The notes under the pieces were generated by a model. The model ran no database searches and was not told where the DNA came from. It saw only the letters and a program-made list of their open reading frames with translations. Positions 1-9,313 of a DNA stretch of 12,097 bases are shown piece after piece. The translations under genes were made by a program, and so were the position numbers. Positions within the stretch are counted from its first letter, which is position 1, and the number at the start of each line of letters is the position of its first letter. The stretch is from Nitrospirota bacterium. GTDB taxonomy: Bacteria; Nitrospirota; Nitrospiria; Nitrospirales; Nitrospiraceae. The stretch covers positions 1 through 12,097 of the forward strand of contig JAIBHQ010000009.1 of the NCBI GenBank assembly GCA_020028595.1, in the 5' to 3' direction.

Positions 1-1335
<1,335 letters not shown>

Positions 1336-1336
1336 C

Positions 1337-1433
1337 GTAATCCGTTATGCGTGATCCGTAATGGGTGATGAGAGACAGCAACGGGCCCGATCACACCTTT
1401 CCTTCTCATCACGCATCACGCTTCACGCTTCAC
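1337..1433. repeat. Palindromic heptamer-array element, copy 1 (murG-murC gap)
   Basis: Five tandem 7-base units of form GTRATNN (one GTTATGC) run from 1337 to 1371. Four units in inverted orientation (TCATCAC, GCATCAC, then GCTTCAC twice) run from 1406 to 1433. The two arms are complementary over about 30 bp with scattered mismatches; the inner 9 bp, TCTCATCAC against GTGATGAGA as read on the murC-sense strand, are perfect. The loop (about 1374-1403) contains the 8-base palindrome CGGGCCCG at 1382-1389. One arm runs through the murG stop codon and encodes the last five MurG residues; the other ends two bases before the murC ATG. No T-run follows the stem in either direction, so it does not look like an intrinsic terminator. 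Confidence 0.85.
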
Positions 1434-2528
1434 GAGTTTGAGACATTCCCGCACAATGACCTGCGCGGCATCGGGCTTCGCCAATTCCAGGCTCCGCTCC
1501 CCCATGACACGCAACCGCTCCGGATTGCGCAGCAGCGCGGCAACTTCACGCGCCAGCCGCTCCCCCGTCAGTTCTTGCTGCGGCAGCACCACCGCCCCGC
1601 CGGCGTCCGCCAGCACCCGCGCGTTGTGCGCCTGGTGCTGATAGATCGCGTGCGGCAGCGGGATCACAATCGCCGGCTTGCCGCACACGGCCAGCTCCGC
1701 CAGCGTCATCGCTCCGGCGCGCGACACGACCAGGTCCGCGGAGCACAGCGTCTTCGGCATCTCGAACAGAAACGGCACCACTTCGGCCTGCACGCCTGCC
1801 TCGTGATACGCCGCCTGTACCCTCGCATGGTCCGCCTCGCCCGTTTGATGCACGATCGCCAACTGCCCGCGCATCGCCGCCCACTGCGGCAAGGCGCCGA
1901 TCATCGCGTCATTGATCGCCCGCGCGCCCTGGCTGCCGCCGAAGACCAGCAGGGTCCGTTGACCCTGCGGGCGCGAGGCCCGAGACGCAGGGCCCGAGGC
2001 TTCGGGACGTGCGTCTTCGAAGAACGCCCGCCTGACCGGCATGCCGGTGACCCGCACCTTGGCCGCAGGAAAATATTTTGCGGCGTCGCGAAACGTGACG
2101 AACACCGCGTCGGCAATCGGCCCCAGCACCTTGTTGGCCATACCCGGATAGGCATTCGGCTCCAAAATCGCCCGCGGCAGACCGAGCAGCCTCGCCGCCA
2201 GCAAAACCGGCGGGCTGGTGTAGCCGCCGACGCCCAGCACAAGCGAGACGCGTCTCTGCCGCAACAGCACCAGGGACTGCCGAAGTCCCCACGGCAGCGA
2301 GAGCAACGCGCCCGCCGCCTGCAGCAAACCGCGCCCCATCACCGGCTGCGCTGCGATCATGGCCAGTTCGAAGCCCTCGTGCGCCAATACCTTCGATTCG
2401 ATCCCGCGCGCCGTGCCGACAAAGAGCACCCGGGTCGCCGGATCCTGCCGAACAAATTCCCGCGCGAGCGCCACGGCCGGATACAGGTGGCCGCCGGTGC
2501 CGCCCGCTGCAAACACGATGGTCGTCAT
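1416..2528 (-). CDS. murG: UDP-GlcNAc--undecaprenyl-PP-MurNAc-pentapeptide GlcNAc transferase MurG
   Basis: Peripheral membrane GT-B glycosyltransferase that adds GlcNAc to lipid I, giving lipid II on the cytoplasmic face. 370 residues, normal for the family. Motifs in order: GGTGGHLYP (residues 10-17 region), GGYTSPP (101-107), EPNAYPGMANK (123-133, usually EQNA), GGSQGARAIN (197-206) and the UDP-GlcNAc site SRAGAMTLAEL (269-279), followed by HQAHNA (298-303). The ATG at 2528 overlaps the ftsW stop by four bases (ATGA), with GGAG at 2532-2535 only three bases upstream, so translation is probably coupled to ftsW. A low-complexity Pro/Ala/Ser/Arg linker (about 174-190) joins the two Rossmann halves. 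The last five codons (VKREA) and the TGA stop are written by an arm of the heptamer repeat, so the C-terminus may be altered from its ancestral form. Confidence 0.97.
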   Translation of the reverse strand: MTTIVFAAGGTGGHLYPAVALAREFVRQDPATRVLFVGTARGIESKVLAHEGFELAMIAAQPVMGRGLLQAAGALLSLPWGLRQSLVLLRQRRVSLVLGVGGYTSPPVLLAARLLGLPRAILEPNAYPGMANKVLGPIADAVFVTFRDAAKYFPAAKVRVTGMPVRRAFFEDARPEASGPASRASRPQGQRTLLVFGGSQGARAINDAMIGALPQWAAMRGQLAIVHQTGEADHARVQAAYHEAGVQAEVVPFLFEMPKTLCSADLVVSRAGAMTLAELAVCGKPAIVIPLPHAIYQHQAHNARVLADAGGAVVLPQQELTGERLAREVAALLRNPERLRVMGERSLELAKPDAAQVIVRECLKLVKREA

Positions 2529-3724
2529 CCACTCCGTCCATGCCCATACACGCCCGCCTGCCTCCCGCCCTGCCGGTCACGAGAAATGTTCAATAAGATA
2601 CCGATCGCCAACAAGGACACGAGCAGCGAGGATCCTCCGTAACTGACCAACGGCAACGTCAGTCCCTTGGTGGGCAGCAGTCCGGTGGCCACCCCCGCAT
2701 TGATCAACGCCTGAAATCCGATGAGCAGCGTGATGCCGAGCGCGAGGTGCCGCCCAAACGGCTCCCGCGCGCGTCCCGCAATCTGAAACCCCTTGAGCAC
2801 CAGCAAGCCGAACAACGTCATGATCGCGGTCGTTCCGGCCAGTCCCAATTCTTCGCCGACCAGCGCGAGCACGAAATCGGTATGGGCTTCGGGAAGAAAA
2901 AACAGTTTCTGCTGGCCTTCTCCCAGTCCGACTCCGAACGCCCCTCCGCTGCCGAACGCCAGGAACGACTGGTTCACTTGAAATCCCGCTCCCGTGGGAT
3001 CCTTCCCCGGATCGAAAAAGGTCATCAGGCGCTGCAACCGATACGGCGATCGCCAGACCAGCAGGACCACGCCGGCCAGCGCGACCGGCACCACACTCAA
3101 GAGATGGCTCAGCCGCGCGCCCCCTAAAAAGAGCATCGCATAGGTCACCAGGCCGACCACCACCACCGTGCCGAGATCGGGCTCCAGCAGCAGCAACACA
3201 GCCAGCAGACCGACGACGGCCAACGGCGGAAGAAATCCGGACACGAAGCCGGTCAATCGGCCCTCCCGTTTGGTGAGATAGCACGCCAGATACAGCACGA
3301 CCGCGAGCTTGACCATCTCGGCCGGTTGCACCGAGATTGGACCCATCCTGATCCAGCGGCGGGCTCCCTTGGCCATCGCGCCGATGGAGGGCACCAGCAC
3401 CAGAACCAGCAGCACCGCCGTAAGTCCCAGCGCCGGCAGAGCCAGCCGGCGCCACACCATGTAATCCATCCGCGACGCCAGCTGGAGCAGCAGAAATCCG
3501 AACGCCAGCCACGCCAGATGGCGCTTGAGAAAATAGATCGAATCCTGAAAGCGATTCCCGGCCACCACGGCGCTGGCGCTGAACACCATCACCAGCCCGA
3601 TCAAGGCGAGAACCACCGTCACCGCCAGCACGCCGCCGTCGACCGACGCCTGCTTGCGCGGACGCTCGCCGGTGGACGACCACGGCAGCGACAACGTTCC
3701 CGTATCGAGCACTCTGTGCGCCAT
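2525..3724 (-). CDS. ftsW: Septal peptidoglycan glycosyltransferase FtsW (SEDS family)
   Basis: Polytopic inner-membrane SEDS protein that polymerises lipid II into septal glycan strands with its transpeptidase partner FtsI. 399 residues: a cytoplasmic N-terminus of about 30 residues, then about ten hydrophobic segments. Typical motifs are KGARRWIRMG with SVQPAE (119-136), EPDLGT (181-186), PYRLQRL (227-233), the periplasmic loop motif PEAHTDFV (278-285) with Asp283 matching the SEDS catalytic aspartate, GEELG (290-294), and the C-terminal LPLVSYGGSS (357-366). FtsW rather than RodA is favoured by its place between murD and murG. An in-frame TGA at 3728-3730 lies two codons before the ATG at 3724, so this is the first possible start. 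Its only Shine-Dalgarno-like triplet, GGA at 3735-3737, falls inside the heptamer repeat. The gene overlaps murG by four bases. Confidence 0.97.
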   Translation of the reverse strand: MAHRVLDTGTLSLPWSSTGERPRKQASVDGGVLAVTVVLALIGLVMVFSASAVVAGNRFQDSIYFLKRHLAWLAFGFLLLQLASRMDYMVWRRLALPALGLTAVLLVLVLVPSIGAMAKGARRWIRMGPISVQPAEMVKLAVVLYLACYLTKREGRLTGFVSGFLPPLAVVGLLAVLLLLEPDLGTVVVVGLVTYAMLFLGGARLSHLLSVVPVALAGVVLLVWRSPYRLQRLMTFFDPGKDPTGAGFQVNQSFLAFGSGGAFGVGLGEGQQKLFFLPEAHTDFVLALVGEELGLAGTTAIMTLFGLLVLKGFQIAGRAREPFGRHLALGITLLIGFQALINAGVATGLLPTKGLTLPLVSYGGSSLLVSLLAIGILLNISRDRQGGRQAGVYGHGRSG

Positions 3725-3730
3725 AATTCA

Positions 3731-3811
3731 GTAATCCGTGATGAGTAATGCGTGATAAGTTGCGCCGCTCTGCCTGCTCAAACTCATCACCCATCACTCG
3801 TTACTCGTTAC
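3731..3811. repeat. Palindromic heptamer-array element, copy 2 (murD-ftsW gap)
   Basis: Four tandem 7-base units run from 3731 to 3758 (GTAATCC, GTGATGA, GTAATGC, GTGATAA). Four inverted units run from 3784 to 3811 (TCATCAC, CCATCAC, then TCGTTAC twice). The arms pair for about 31 bp with a few mismatches; the innermost ten pairs are complete if one G-U wobble is allowed. The loop is about 19 bases (3762-3780). The layout matches copy 1: the unit nearest the downstream gene is GTAATCC in both, the loop-side unit of the other arm is TCATCAC in both, and one arm covers the stop codon of the upstream gene (murD TAA, 3808-3810). The element fills nearly all of the 83-base gap. Confidence 0.85.
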
Positions 3812-5205
3812 GGCAGTTCGTTCACGAACTGCTTGAACTGCCGGCCCCGGTCCTGGTAATCCGCAAACATGTCGAAACTCGCGCAGGCCGGCGAGAGCAG
3901 GACCACCGAGCCTGCCGCCGCCACCCCGGCCGCTTCCTCCACGGCCGCCCGAAGCGACGGCGCGCGGCTGATGTGCCGGCACTCGTGCAACACCTCGTGC
4001 AGTCTCGGCGCCGCTTCACCGATTAAAATCAGGTGCGTCACGCGCCGGCGGACAGCGTCACGCAACCGCTCGAAATCACCGCCCTTGTCGCGCCCGCCGG
4101 CAATCAGCACGATCGGTTCATCGAAGCTTTCGAGCGCCTTGAGCACGGCATCCACGTTGGTCCCCTTCGAATCGTTGACGAACCGTACGCCACGACGCTC
4201 ACGCACGGCTTCCAGCGCGTGCTCGATCCCCGGAAAGTCGTGCAGCGTCTCGCGCACGGTGGCCATCGGACAGCGGCATGAGAGACCGACCGCCGTCGCC
4301 GCCATTGCATTGGCCAGATTGTGCGAGCCGGGGAGACGAATCTCCTCGCGCCGGCAGACCGCTTCGGTACGCCCCGTGAAGGTCGCGGTCACCCGTTCGC
4401 CATCCCAGGCGATGCCCTCCCCGACGCCCCGACCGGCCGATTCCGAGCGGGAAAATCCCATGACACGGGCTCGAATCGACGGCCGCATCGCGGCCACCCG
4501 CTCATCGTCCAGATTCAGCAACGCGATATCGCCCTCCGACTGATTTTCAAAGATCCGGGCCTTGGCCGCGGCATAACCCGCCGGCGAATCGTAGCGATCC
4601 ATGTGATCCGTCGTGATGTTCAAGACCGCCGCGAACCAGGGATGAAACCGCCCGATCGTTTCCAGCTGAAAACTCGACACCTCGGCCACGATGTACTCGT
4701 ACGGCGAGGCGCCGCCGGCCCGGTGCGTCGCGAGCGCCGCCTCGCTGAGCGGCGTGCCCAGATTGCCTCCGACGAACGCCCGCTTCTCGCTGCGCTTCAA
4801 CATCTCCCCGATCAACGTGACGGTCGTGCTTTTGCCGTTCGTGCCCGTGATCGCGATGACCGGCGCCCGCAGAAACCAGGATGCCAGCTCCAGTTCGCCG
4901 ATCACCGGCACACCGCGCCCGCGGGACGCCTCGAGCATCGGCAACCGCGTCGGGACGCCCGGGCTGATCACGACAAGATCAGTCTCCTGCAGCGAAGATC
5001 CATAATCGGCTCCGACGCGGACGGTGAGCCTGGTGCGGTCCAGCCGCGCCAGCACATCCGCAAGCTGTGCCTCGTCTTTCGCATCGGCTATCGTGACCCG
5101 CGCCCCGGCCGCCTGCAGCAGCCGCGCCGCCGACTCGCCGCTCCGGGCCATCCCAAGGACCGTGACCCGCCTGCCTGCTAAGCCCTCGACCGATTCGATC
5201 GCCAT
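3808..5205 (-). CDS. murD: UDP-N-acetylmuramoyl-L-alanine--D-glutamate ligase MurD
   Basis: Cytoplasmic ATP-dependent ligase that adds D-Glu to UDP-MurNAc-L-Ala. 465 residues, close to family length. Visible: N-terminal fold VLGMARSG (16-23), SPGVP (81-85), P-loop GTNGKSTT (121-128), GGNLGTPL (146-153), EVSSFQLE (175-182), [10 protein letters not shown] (196-205), the probable carboxylated lysine K215 in [20 protein letters not shown] (294-303), NDSKGTN (344-350), GGRDKG (370-375) and the C-terminal [10 protein letters not shown] (438-447). The conserved HR pair before NDSK reads His329-Ala330, so the usual ATP-site Arg is missing. The ATG at 5205 lies 19 bases after the mraY stop with only a weak ribosome site (GGG), which suggests modest or coupled translation. 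The TAA stop sits inside heptamer element copy 2. Confidence 0.96.
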   Translation of the reverse strand: MAIESVEGLAGRRVTVLGMARSGESAARLLQAAGARVTIADAKDEAQLADVLARLDRTRLTVRVGADYGSSLQETDLVVISPGVPTRLPMLEASRGRGVPVIGELELASWFLRAPVIAITGTNGKSTTVTLIGEMLKRSEKRAFVGGNLGTPLSEAALATHRAGGASPYEYIVAEVSSFQLETIGRFHPWFAAVLNITTDHMDRYDSPAGYAAAKARIFENQSEGDIALLNLDDERVAAMRPSIRARVMGFSRSESAGRGVGEGIAWDGERVTATFTGRTEAVCRREEIRLPGSHNLANAMAATAVGLSCRCPMATVRETLHDFPGIEHALEAVRERRGVRFVNDSKGTNVDAVLKALESFDEPIVLIAGGRDKGGDFERLRDAVRRRVTHLILIGEAAPRLHEVLHECRHISRAPSLRAAVEEAAGVAAAGSVVLLSPACASFDMFADYQDRGRQFKQFVNELP

Positions 5206-5224
5206 AATTGCCCATGGAGTGCCA

Positions 5225-6301
5225 TTACCTGAGCTTGAGCGTGCTGAGACTCAACAGCGCCAGCAGAATCGCGATGATCCAGAGACGCACGACCACCTTC
5301 GGCTCTTCCCAGCCTTTCATTTCAAAATGATGGTGGATCGGTGCCATCAGGAAAATCCGCTTGCCGCGCGACTTGAAGGACGCCACCTGGAAGATGACCG
5401 AGATCGCCTCGATGACGAACACGCCGCCGACGAGCAGCAGCAGCAATTCATGCTTGCTGACGACCGCGACCGTTCCCAGCGCGGCCCCCAACGGCAGCGA
5501 CCCCACATCGCCCATGAAGACCGTGGCCGGATAGGTGTTGAACCAGAGAAAGCCCAGGCTCGCGCCGAAAATCGCGGCCGTGAAAACCGCCAGTTCGCCC
5601 GCGCCGTCGATATGTGGAATCAGCAGATAGTCGGACATGATCTTGTTGCCGACCACGTAGGCCACGATCGTATAGGCCAGCGCGGCGATCATGACGGGAC
5701 CGACCGCCAGGCCATCGAGGCCGTCCGTGAGATTGACCGCGTTCGAGCTGCCGACGATGACCAGCACGGCAAAGGGGATGTAGAACAGGCCGAGGTCCGG
5801 CGTGAAGTTTTTGAAAAAAGGCACATTCAGCTTCGTGGAGTAGCCCGGCAGATAGTAAAAGAACAGGCCGATCGCCAGCGCCAGTAGGCCCTGCGCCACA
5901 ATTTTCTGCCCGGCGGTCAATCCCTTGGATTTGCTGCCGGTAAATTTTCGATAATCGTCGGCAAAGCCGATCATCCCGTATCCGAGCGTCGCCCCCAACG
6001 CCAGCCACACGTACGGGTTGGTGATATCCGCCCACAGCACGGTGGCCAGTATCACGGCAAAGAGAATGAGAATGCCGCCCATGGTGGGCGTCCCCTCCTT
6101 GCTGAGATGGCTGCTGGGGCCGTCTTCCCGGATGTGCTGGCCCACCTTGATGGCCTGCAACCGTCGGATCACCGGCGGCGCCAGCACGAAGGCGATGAGA
6201 AACGCCGTGATCGCGGCATAAATCAGGCGAAAACTGAGATACCGAAACACGTTCAGCGCGGCGAACTCGGTGTGCAACGGATAGAGCAGGAGATACAGCA
6301 T
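5225..6301 (-). CDS. mraY: Phospho-N-acetylmuramoyl-pentapeptide-transferase MraY
   Basis: Integral membrane enzyme that moves phospho-MurNAc-pentapeptide from UDP to undecaprenyl phosphate, making lipid I. 358 residues, the usual length, with about ten hydrophobic segments. Family motifs: [13 protein letters not shown] (64-76), the Mg2+-binding pair Asp115-Asp116 in [18 protein letters not shown] (124-133), [10 protein letters not shown] (190-199), GDVGSLPLG (264-272) with Asp265, and the uridine-pocket loop PIHHHFE (321-327). The ATG at 6301 starts one base after the murF stop and has AGGGA at 6309-6313 with a 7-base spacer, so it should be well translated and coupled to murF. The TAA stop is at 5225-5227. 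Nothing in the sequence is unusual for the family. Confidence 0.98.
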   Translation of the reverse strand: MLYLLLYPLHTEFAALNVFRYLSFRLIYAAITAFLIAFVLAPPVIRRLQAIKVGQHIREDGPSSHLSKEGTPTMGGILILFAVILATVLWADITNPYVWLALGATLGYGMIGFADDYRKFTGSKSKGLTAGQKIVAQGLLALAIGLFFYYLPGYSTKLNVPFFKNFTPDLGLFYIPFAVLVIVGSSNAVNLTDGLDGLAVGPVMIAALAYTIVAYVVGNKIMSDYLLIPHIDGAGELAVFTAAIFGASLGFLWFNTYPATVFMGDVGSLPLGAALGTVAVVSKHELLLLLVGGVFVIEAISVIFQVASFKSRGKRIFLMAPIHHHFEMKGWEEPKVVVRLWIIAILLALLSLSTLKLR

Positions 6302-6302
6302 G

Positions 6303-7760
6303 TCAGTGTCCCTGGGCCTGTTTGCCCGTTGCCGTTTCGCCGGATGCGCCCGCCAGCATGTCCACGGCCTGCTCCATCTTCATGCCACGCGATGCCTTCA
6401 CCAGCACCACATCGCCCTCCTGCGCGAGCGCCTGCAACGCCGCTCCCGCGCGGGCGGCGTCGGGTTCGTGCACGACACGCTCCGGCGCCATGCCGGCGCT
6501 GCGCGCGCCCTCCGCCACATGCTTGCCCAGGGCGCCGCAGGCAATGAGATGCGTCACGCCCCGTTCGGCGAGATAGGCGCCGACTTCGCGGTGCAGGGCG
6601 GGGGCGGACGGGCCCAATTCGAGCATGTCTCCCAGAACAGCCACGGAACGCGCGCCGGCGCCGAGCGCCAGCAGCAGATCGATCGCCGCTTTCATCGACG
6701 CCGGATTCGCGTTATAGCAATCGTTGATGATCCGAATCCCGCCCACCGTCAGCACCTGCGACCGCATGGCCGCCGGCCTGAATCGCGCCAGGCCCTCGGC
6801 AATCGTCGCCGGACTCAATCCCATGACATGCCCGACCGCCGCCGCCGCCAGCGCGTTCAGGACGTTGTGCACGCCGTGCACCCGTATGGCGACGGGCTGC
6901 GGCTTGGCGCGCCCGGGAAGCCGCAGATGAAACTGCGTTCCCTGCCGGGATCCCATTGTGAGCTGGTCCGCCCGGACCTGCGCTTTCGACGACAGCCCGA
7001 ACGACAGCACCTCGCAGCGGGCGCGCGCGGCGAGATAGCCGAAATAGGAATCGTCCGCATTGAGCACCGCGTGTCCCTCGGGAGGCAGACACTCCAGCAA
7101 CTCCCCCTTCGCCTGCGCGGACACATCCATGGTGCCGAAAAACTCCAGATGATCCGGTCCGATATTTGTAATCAGGCCGATCGTCGGACGGGCGATCTCG
7201 CAGAGCCGCGCCGTCTGGCCCGTCTGGTCCACGCCCATCTCGATCACCGCCGCCTTGTGGCGCGGCGCCAGCCTGAACAGCGTTTGCGGCACGCCGATGC
7301 GGTTGTTCAAGTTTCCCTCGGTCCGCAGCACCGGCCATCGCTGCGCCAGCACATCGGCCACCATCTCCTTCGTCGTGGTCTTGCCGTTGCTGCCGGTCAC
7401 GGCCACGACCGGAATCTGGAACCGGTTGCGGTGGTAGGTTGCCAGTTGTTGATAGGCCCGGAGCGTATCCGGTACGCTGAGTACGACCGGCTTTCGGCCC
7501 CCCCGTTGCTGGATGGACGCAGACAGGCGGTACCCATCCTGCACCAGTGCGCCGACCGCGCCTTTCTTCAGCGCGGCAGGCACGAAGTCGTGTCCATCCA
7601 TCCGCTCGCCTTTGATCGCGACAAAAAGATCGCCGTCTCCGATGTCCCGGGAATCGGTGCACAGCCGCCGGATGCCCTGCTTGGCGGCACGCGCCTCCCA
7701 GTCCGTCAACAGACGGGCGCTGGTGATTTCCCGAACTTCGTCAACGATAAAGAGCGGCAT
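6303..7760 (-). CDS. murF: UDP-MurNAc-tripeptide--D-alanyl-D-alanine ligase MurF
   Basis: Cytoplasmic ligase that adds D-Ala-D-Ala to UDP-MurNAc-tripeptide and so finishes the pentapeptide precursor. From the ATG at 7760 it is 485 residues. Motifs: CTDSR (34-38), LFVAIKGER (45-53), P-loop [10 protein letters not shown] (123-132), [10 protein letters not shown] (149-158), EMGVDQTGQ (174-182), NIGPDHLE (199-206), AKGELLE (217-223), [19 protein letters not shown] and [10 protein letters not shown] chose 7760 because MPLFIVDEV lines up residue for residue with MurF N-termini, and GGGGAA at 7768-7773 is a fair ribosome site. A longer reading starts at the ATGATG at 7820 (505 residues), whose first ATG overlaps the murE stop by four bases as at other junctions here but lacks a clear ribosome site. 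The stop is one base before mraY. Confidence 0.96.
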   Translation of the reverse strand: MPLFIVDEVREITSARLLTDWEARAAKQGIRRLCTDSRDIGDGDLFVAIKGERMDGHDFVPAALKKGAVGALVQDGYRLSASIQQRGGRKPVVLSVPDTLRAYQQLATYHRNRFQIPVVAVTGSNGKTTTKEMVADVLAQRWPVLRTEGNLNNRIGVPQTLFRLAPRHKAAVIEMGVDQTGQTARLCEIARPTIGLITNIGPDHLEFFGTMDVSAQAKGELLECLPPEGHAVLNADDSYFGYLAARARCEVLSFGLSSKAQVRADQLTMGSRQGTQFHLRLPGRAKPQPVAIRVHGVHNVLNALAAAAVGHVMGLSPATIAEGLARFRPAAMRSQVLTVGGIRIINDCYNANPASMKAAIDLLLALGAGARSVAVLGDMLELGPSAPALHREVGAYLAERGVTHLIACGALGKHVAEGARSAGMAPERVVHEPDAARAGAALQALAQEGDVVLVKASRGMKMEQAVDMLAGASGETATGKQAQGH

Positions 7761-7767
7761 CGTATAC

Positions 7768-7773
7768 TTCCCC
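7768..7773 (-). promoter_or_regulatory. Ribosome binding site favouring the downstream murF start
   Basis: GGGGAA on the minus strand, seven bases before the ATG at 7760. The alternative starts at 7820 and 7817 have no A/G-rich sequence at the right distance, only GGCGGGC directly abutting. This site is the main nucleotide evidence for starting MurF at 7760. Confidence 0.5.
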
Positions 7774-7816
7774 AATACACCGATCGGAATCGGCTGCGCG
7801 CACAGGGCCACTTGCA

Positions 7817-9313
7817 TCATGCCCGCCGCGTTGCCAGCGCCGCCCGCGCCACCTCGCGGTCGTCGAAATGATGGCGCGCAGCCCCGACGATCTGGTAGTC
7901 CTCGTGGCCCTTGCCCGCAATCAGCACCGTGTCGCCGGACTTGGCCTCGCGCACGGCCGCTTCAATCGCCGCGCGGCGATCGGCGATCACCTCGTAGCGA
8001 ATCCGTCTGTCGGCGAGCGCCTCGCGCACCCCGACCTCGATCTCGCGCAAAATCGCCGCCGGATCTTCACTGCGCGGATTGTCGGACGTCAGAAAGACCA
8101 CATCGCTGAGCCGCGCCGCCACGCGCCCCATCTTGGGCCGCTTGCCCCGATCGCGATCGCCCCCGCATCCGAATACCGTGATGACCCGCCCCGTTTTCAG
8201 CGCCTGGGCGGCGGTCAGGAGGCGCAGCAGCGCATCGTCCGTATGGGCGTAATCCACCACGACCGTGAAATCCTGCCCGGCCTCCACCCGCTCGAACCGG
8301 CCCGGCACGTTCACGACCGAGGCAATTCCACGCTGGATGATTTCCGGCGATAATCCTTCATGCAGTCCCACGCCGATGGCCGCGAGGATGTTGTAGACGT
8401 TGTGCTCGCCGACCAGCCGGCTCTCGACCGGAAATCGCCCGTGCGGCGTGGCGGCAGTGAAGCGGGTGCCGCTGAGCGCCAGCCGGACGTCTTCTGCCCG
8501 GATATCAGCCGGTTTCTGGATCGCATAGGTCCACACGGGCACGCGGCTGGCCCCGCACACGCGAGCGCCGCGGGCATCGTCGATATTGACGATCGCGCGC
8601 TTGGGCCGGAGCTTCCTGCCGGCCGGGTCCAGATCGGCGAACAGGCGGAGCTTTGCCTGAAAATACCCGTCCATGTCGCGGTGGAAATCGAGATGGTCCT
8701 GCGTCAAGTTGGTGAAGATCGCCACGTCGAACTCGCAGCCGGTGGTGCGATCCATCGCCAGCGCGTGGGACGAGACTTCCATGACCGCCGCATTCATCCC
8801 TGCACCCACCATCCGCGCCAGCAGCGCCTGCAGTTCCACGGCGCCGGGGGTCGTATGGGCCGCCGGCAATCGCTCGTCGCCAATCTGATAGGCCACGGTG
8901 CCGATCAATCCGACGCGACGGCCTGCGGTTTCCAGAACGCCCTTGCAGAGATAGGTCACGGTCGTCTTGCCGTTCGTGCCGGTCACGCCGACCATGCACA
9001 GCCGGGACGCCGGCTCGCGATAAAACCGTCCGGCCAGTACACCCAGCGCCCGACGGGAATCGTCCACTCGCACAACCGGTATCGAGGACGCCGCAGTCAC
9101 GTTCAGCCCCTTTTGTAAAACCAGCGCCGCCGCACCGGCCTCTACCGCCTTGCCGACGAAGGCATGCCCGTCCACGCGTTCTCCTCTGACCGCCACAAAC
9201 ACGCTGCCCGGTTTGACCGCGCGCGAGTCGTCCGTCAACGAAATCACGGCCACGTCGAGATTTCCCTGCCGTTCCGACGCTTGCAACGGCTCAACCAGTT
9301 CGGCAAAGGTCAT
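7817..9313 (-). CDS. murE: UDP-MurNAc-L-Ala-D-Glu--meso-2,6-diaminopimelate ligase MurE
   Basis: Cytoplasmic ligase that adds the third residue of the stem peptide. 498 residues from the ATG at 9313. Motifs: DDSRAVKPGSVFVA (28-41), P-loop GTNGKTTVT (112-120), HTTPGAVELQ (153-162), EVSSHAL (179-185), TQDHLDFH (204-211), the probable carboxylated lysine K221 in FQAKLRLF, GEHNVYNILAA (302-312), PGRFE (337-341), DYAHTDDAL (354-362) and FGCGGDRDRGKRP (381-393). DNPRSEDP (411-418) is the signature of enzymes that use meso-diaminopimelate rather than lysine. The reading frame stays open upstream to 9490, but that stretch is ftsI in another frame; the chosen ATG overlaps the ftsI TGA by four bases and has AGGA at 9321-9324 with a 7-base spacer. 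The stop overlaps a possible murF start at 7820. Confidence 0.97.
   Translation of the reverse strand: MTFAELVEPLQASERQGNLDVAVISLTDDSRAVKPGSVFVAVRGERVDGHAFVGKAVEAGAAALVLQKGLNVTAASSIPVVRVDDSRRALGVLAGRFYREPASRLCMVGVTGTNGKTTVTYLCKGVLETAGRRVGLIGTVAYQIGDERLPAAHTTPGAVELQALLARMVGAGMNAAVMEVSSHALAMDRTTGCEFDVAIFTNLTQDHLDFHRDMDGYFQAKLRLFADLDPAGRKLRPKRAIVNIDDARGARVCGASRVPVWTYAIQKPADIRAEDVRLALSGTRFTAATPHGRFPVESRLVGEHNVYNILAAIGVGLHEGLSPEIIQRGIASVVNVPGRFERVEAGQDFTVVVDYAHTDDALLRLLTAAQALKTGRVITVFGCGGDRDRGKRPKMGRVAARLSDVVFLTSDNPRSEDPAAILREIEVGVREALADRRIRYEVIADRRAAIEAAVREAKSGDTVLIAGKGHEDYQIVGAARHHFDDREVARAALATRRA

Noticed and set aside
1337..1433. CRISPR array or intrinsic terminator in the murG-murC gap
   Set aside because: The units are only seven bases with no spacers, and the stem is AT/GC mixed with mismatches and no following T-run on either strand.
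4603..4619. GTGATCC-like bases inside murD resembling the heptamers
   Set aside because: They encode the conserved TTDHMDRY motif, show no 7-base periodicity beyond two near matches, and have no inverted partner.
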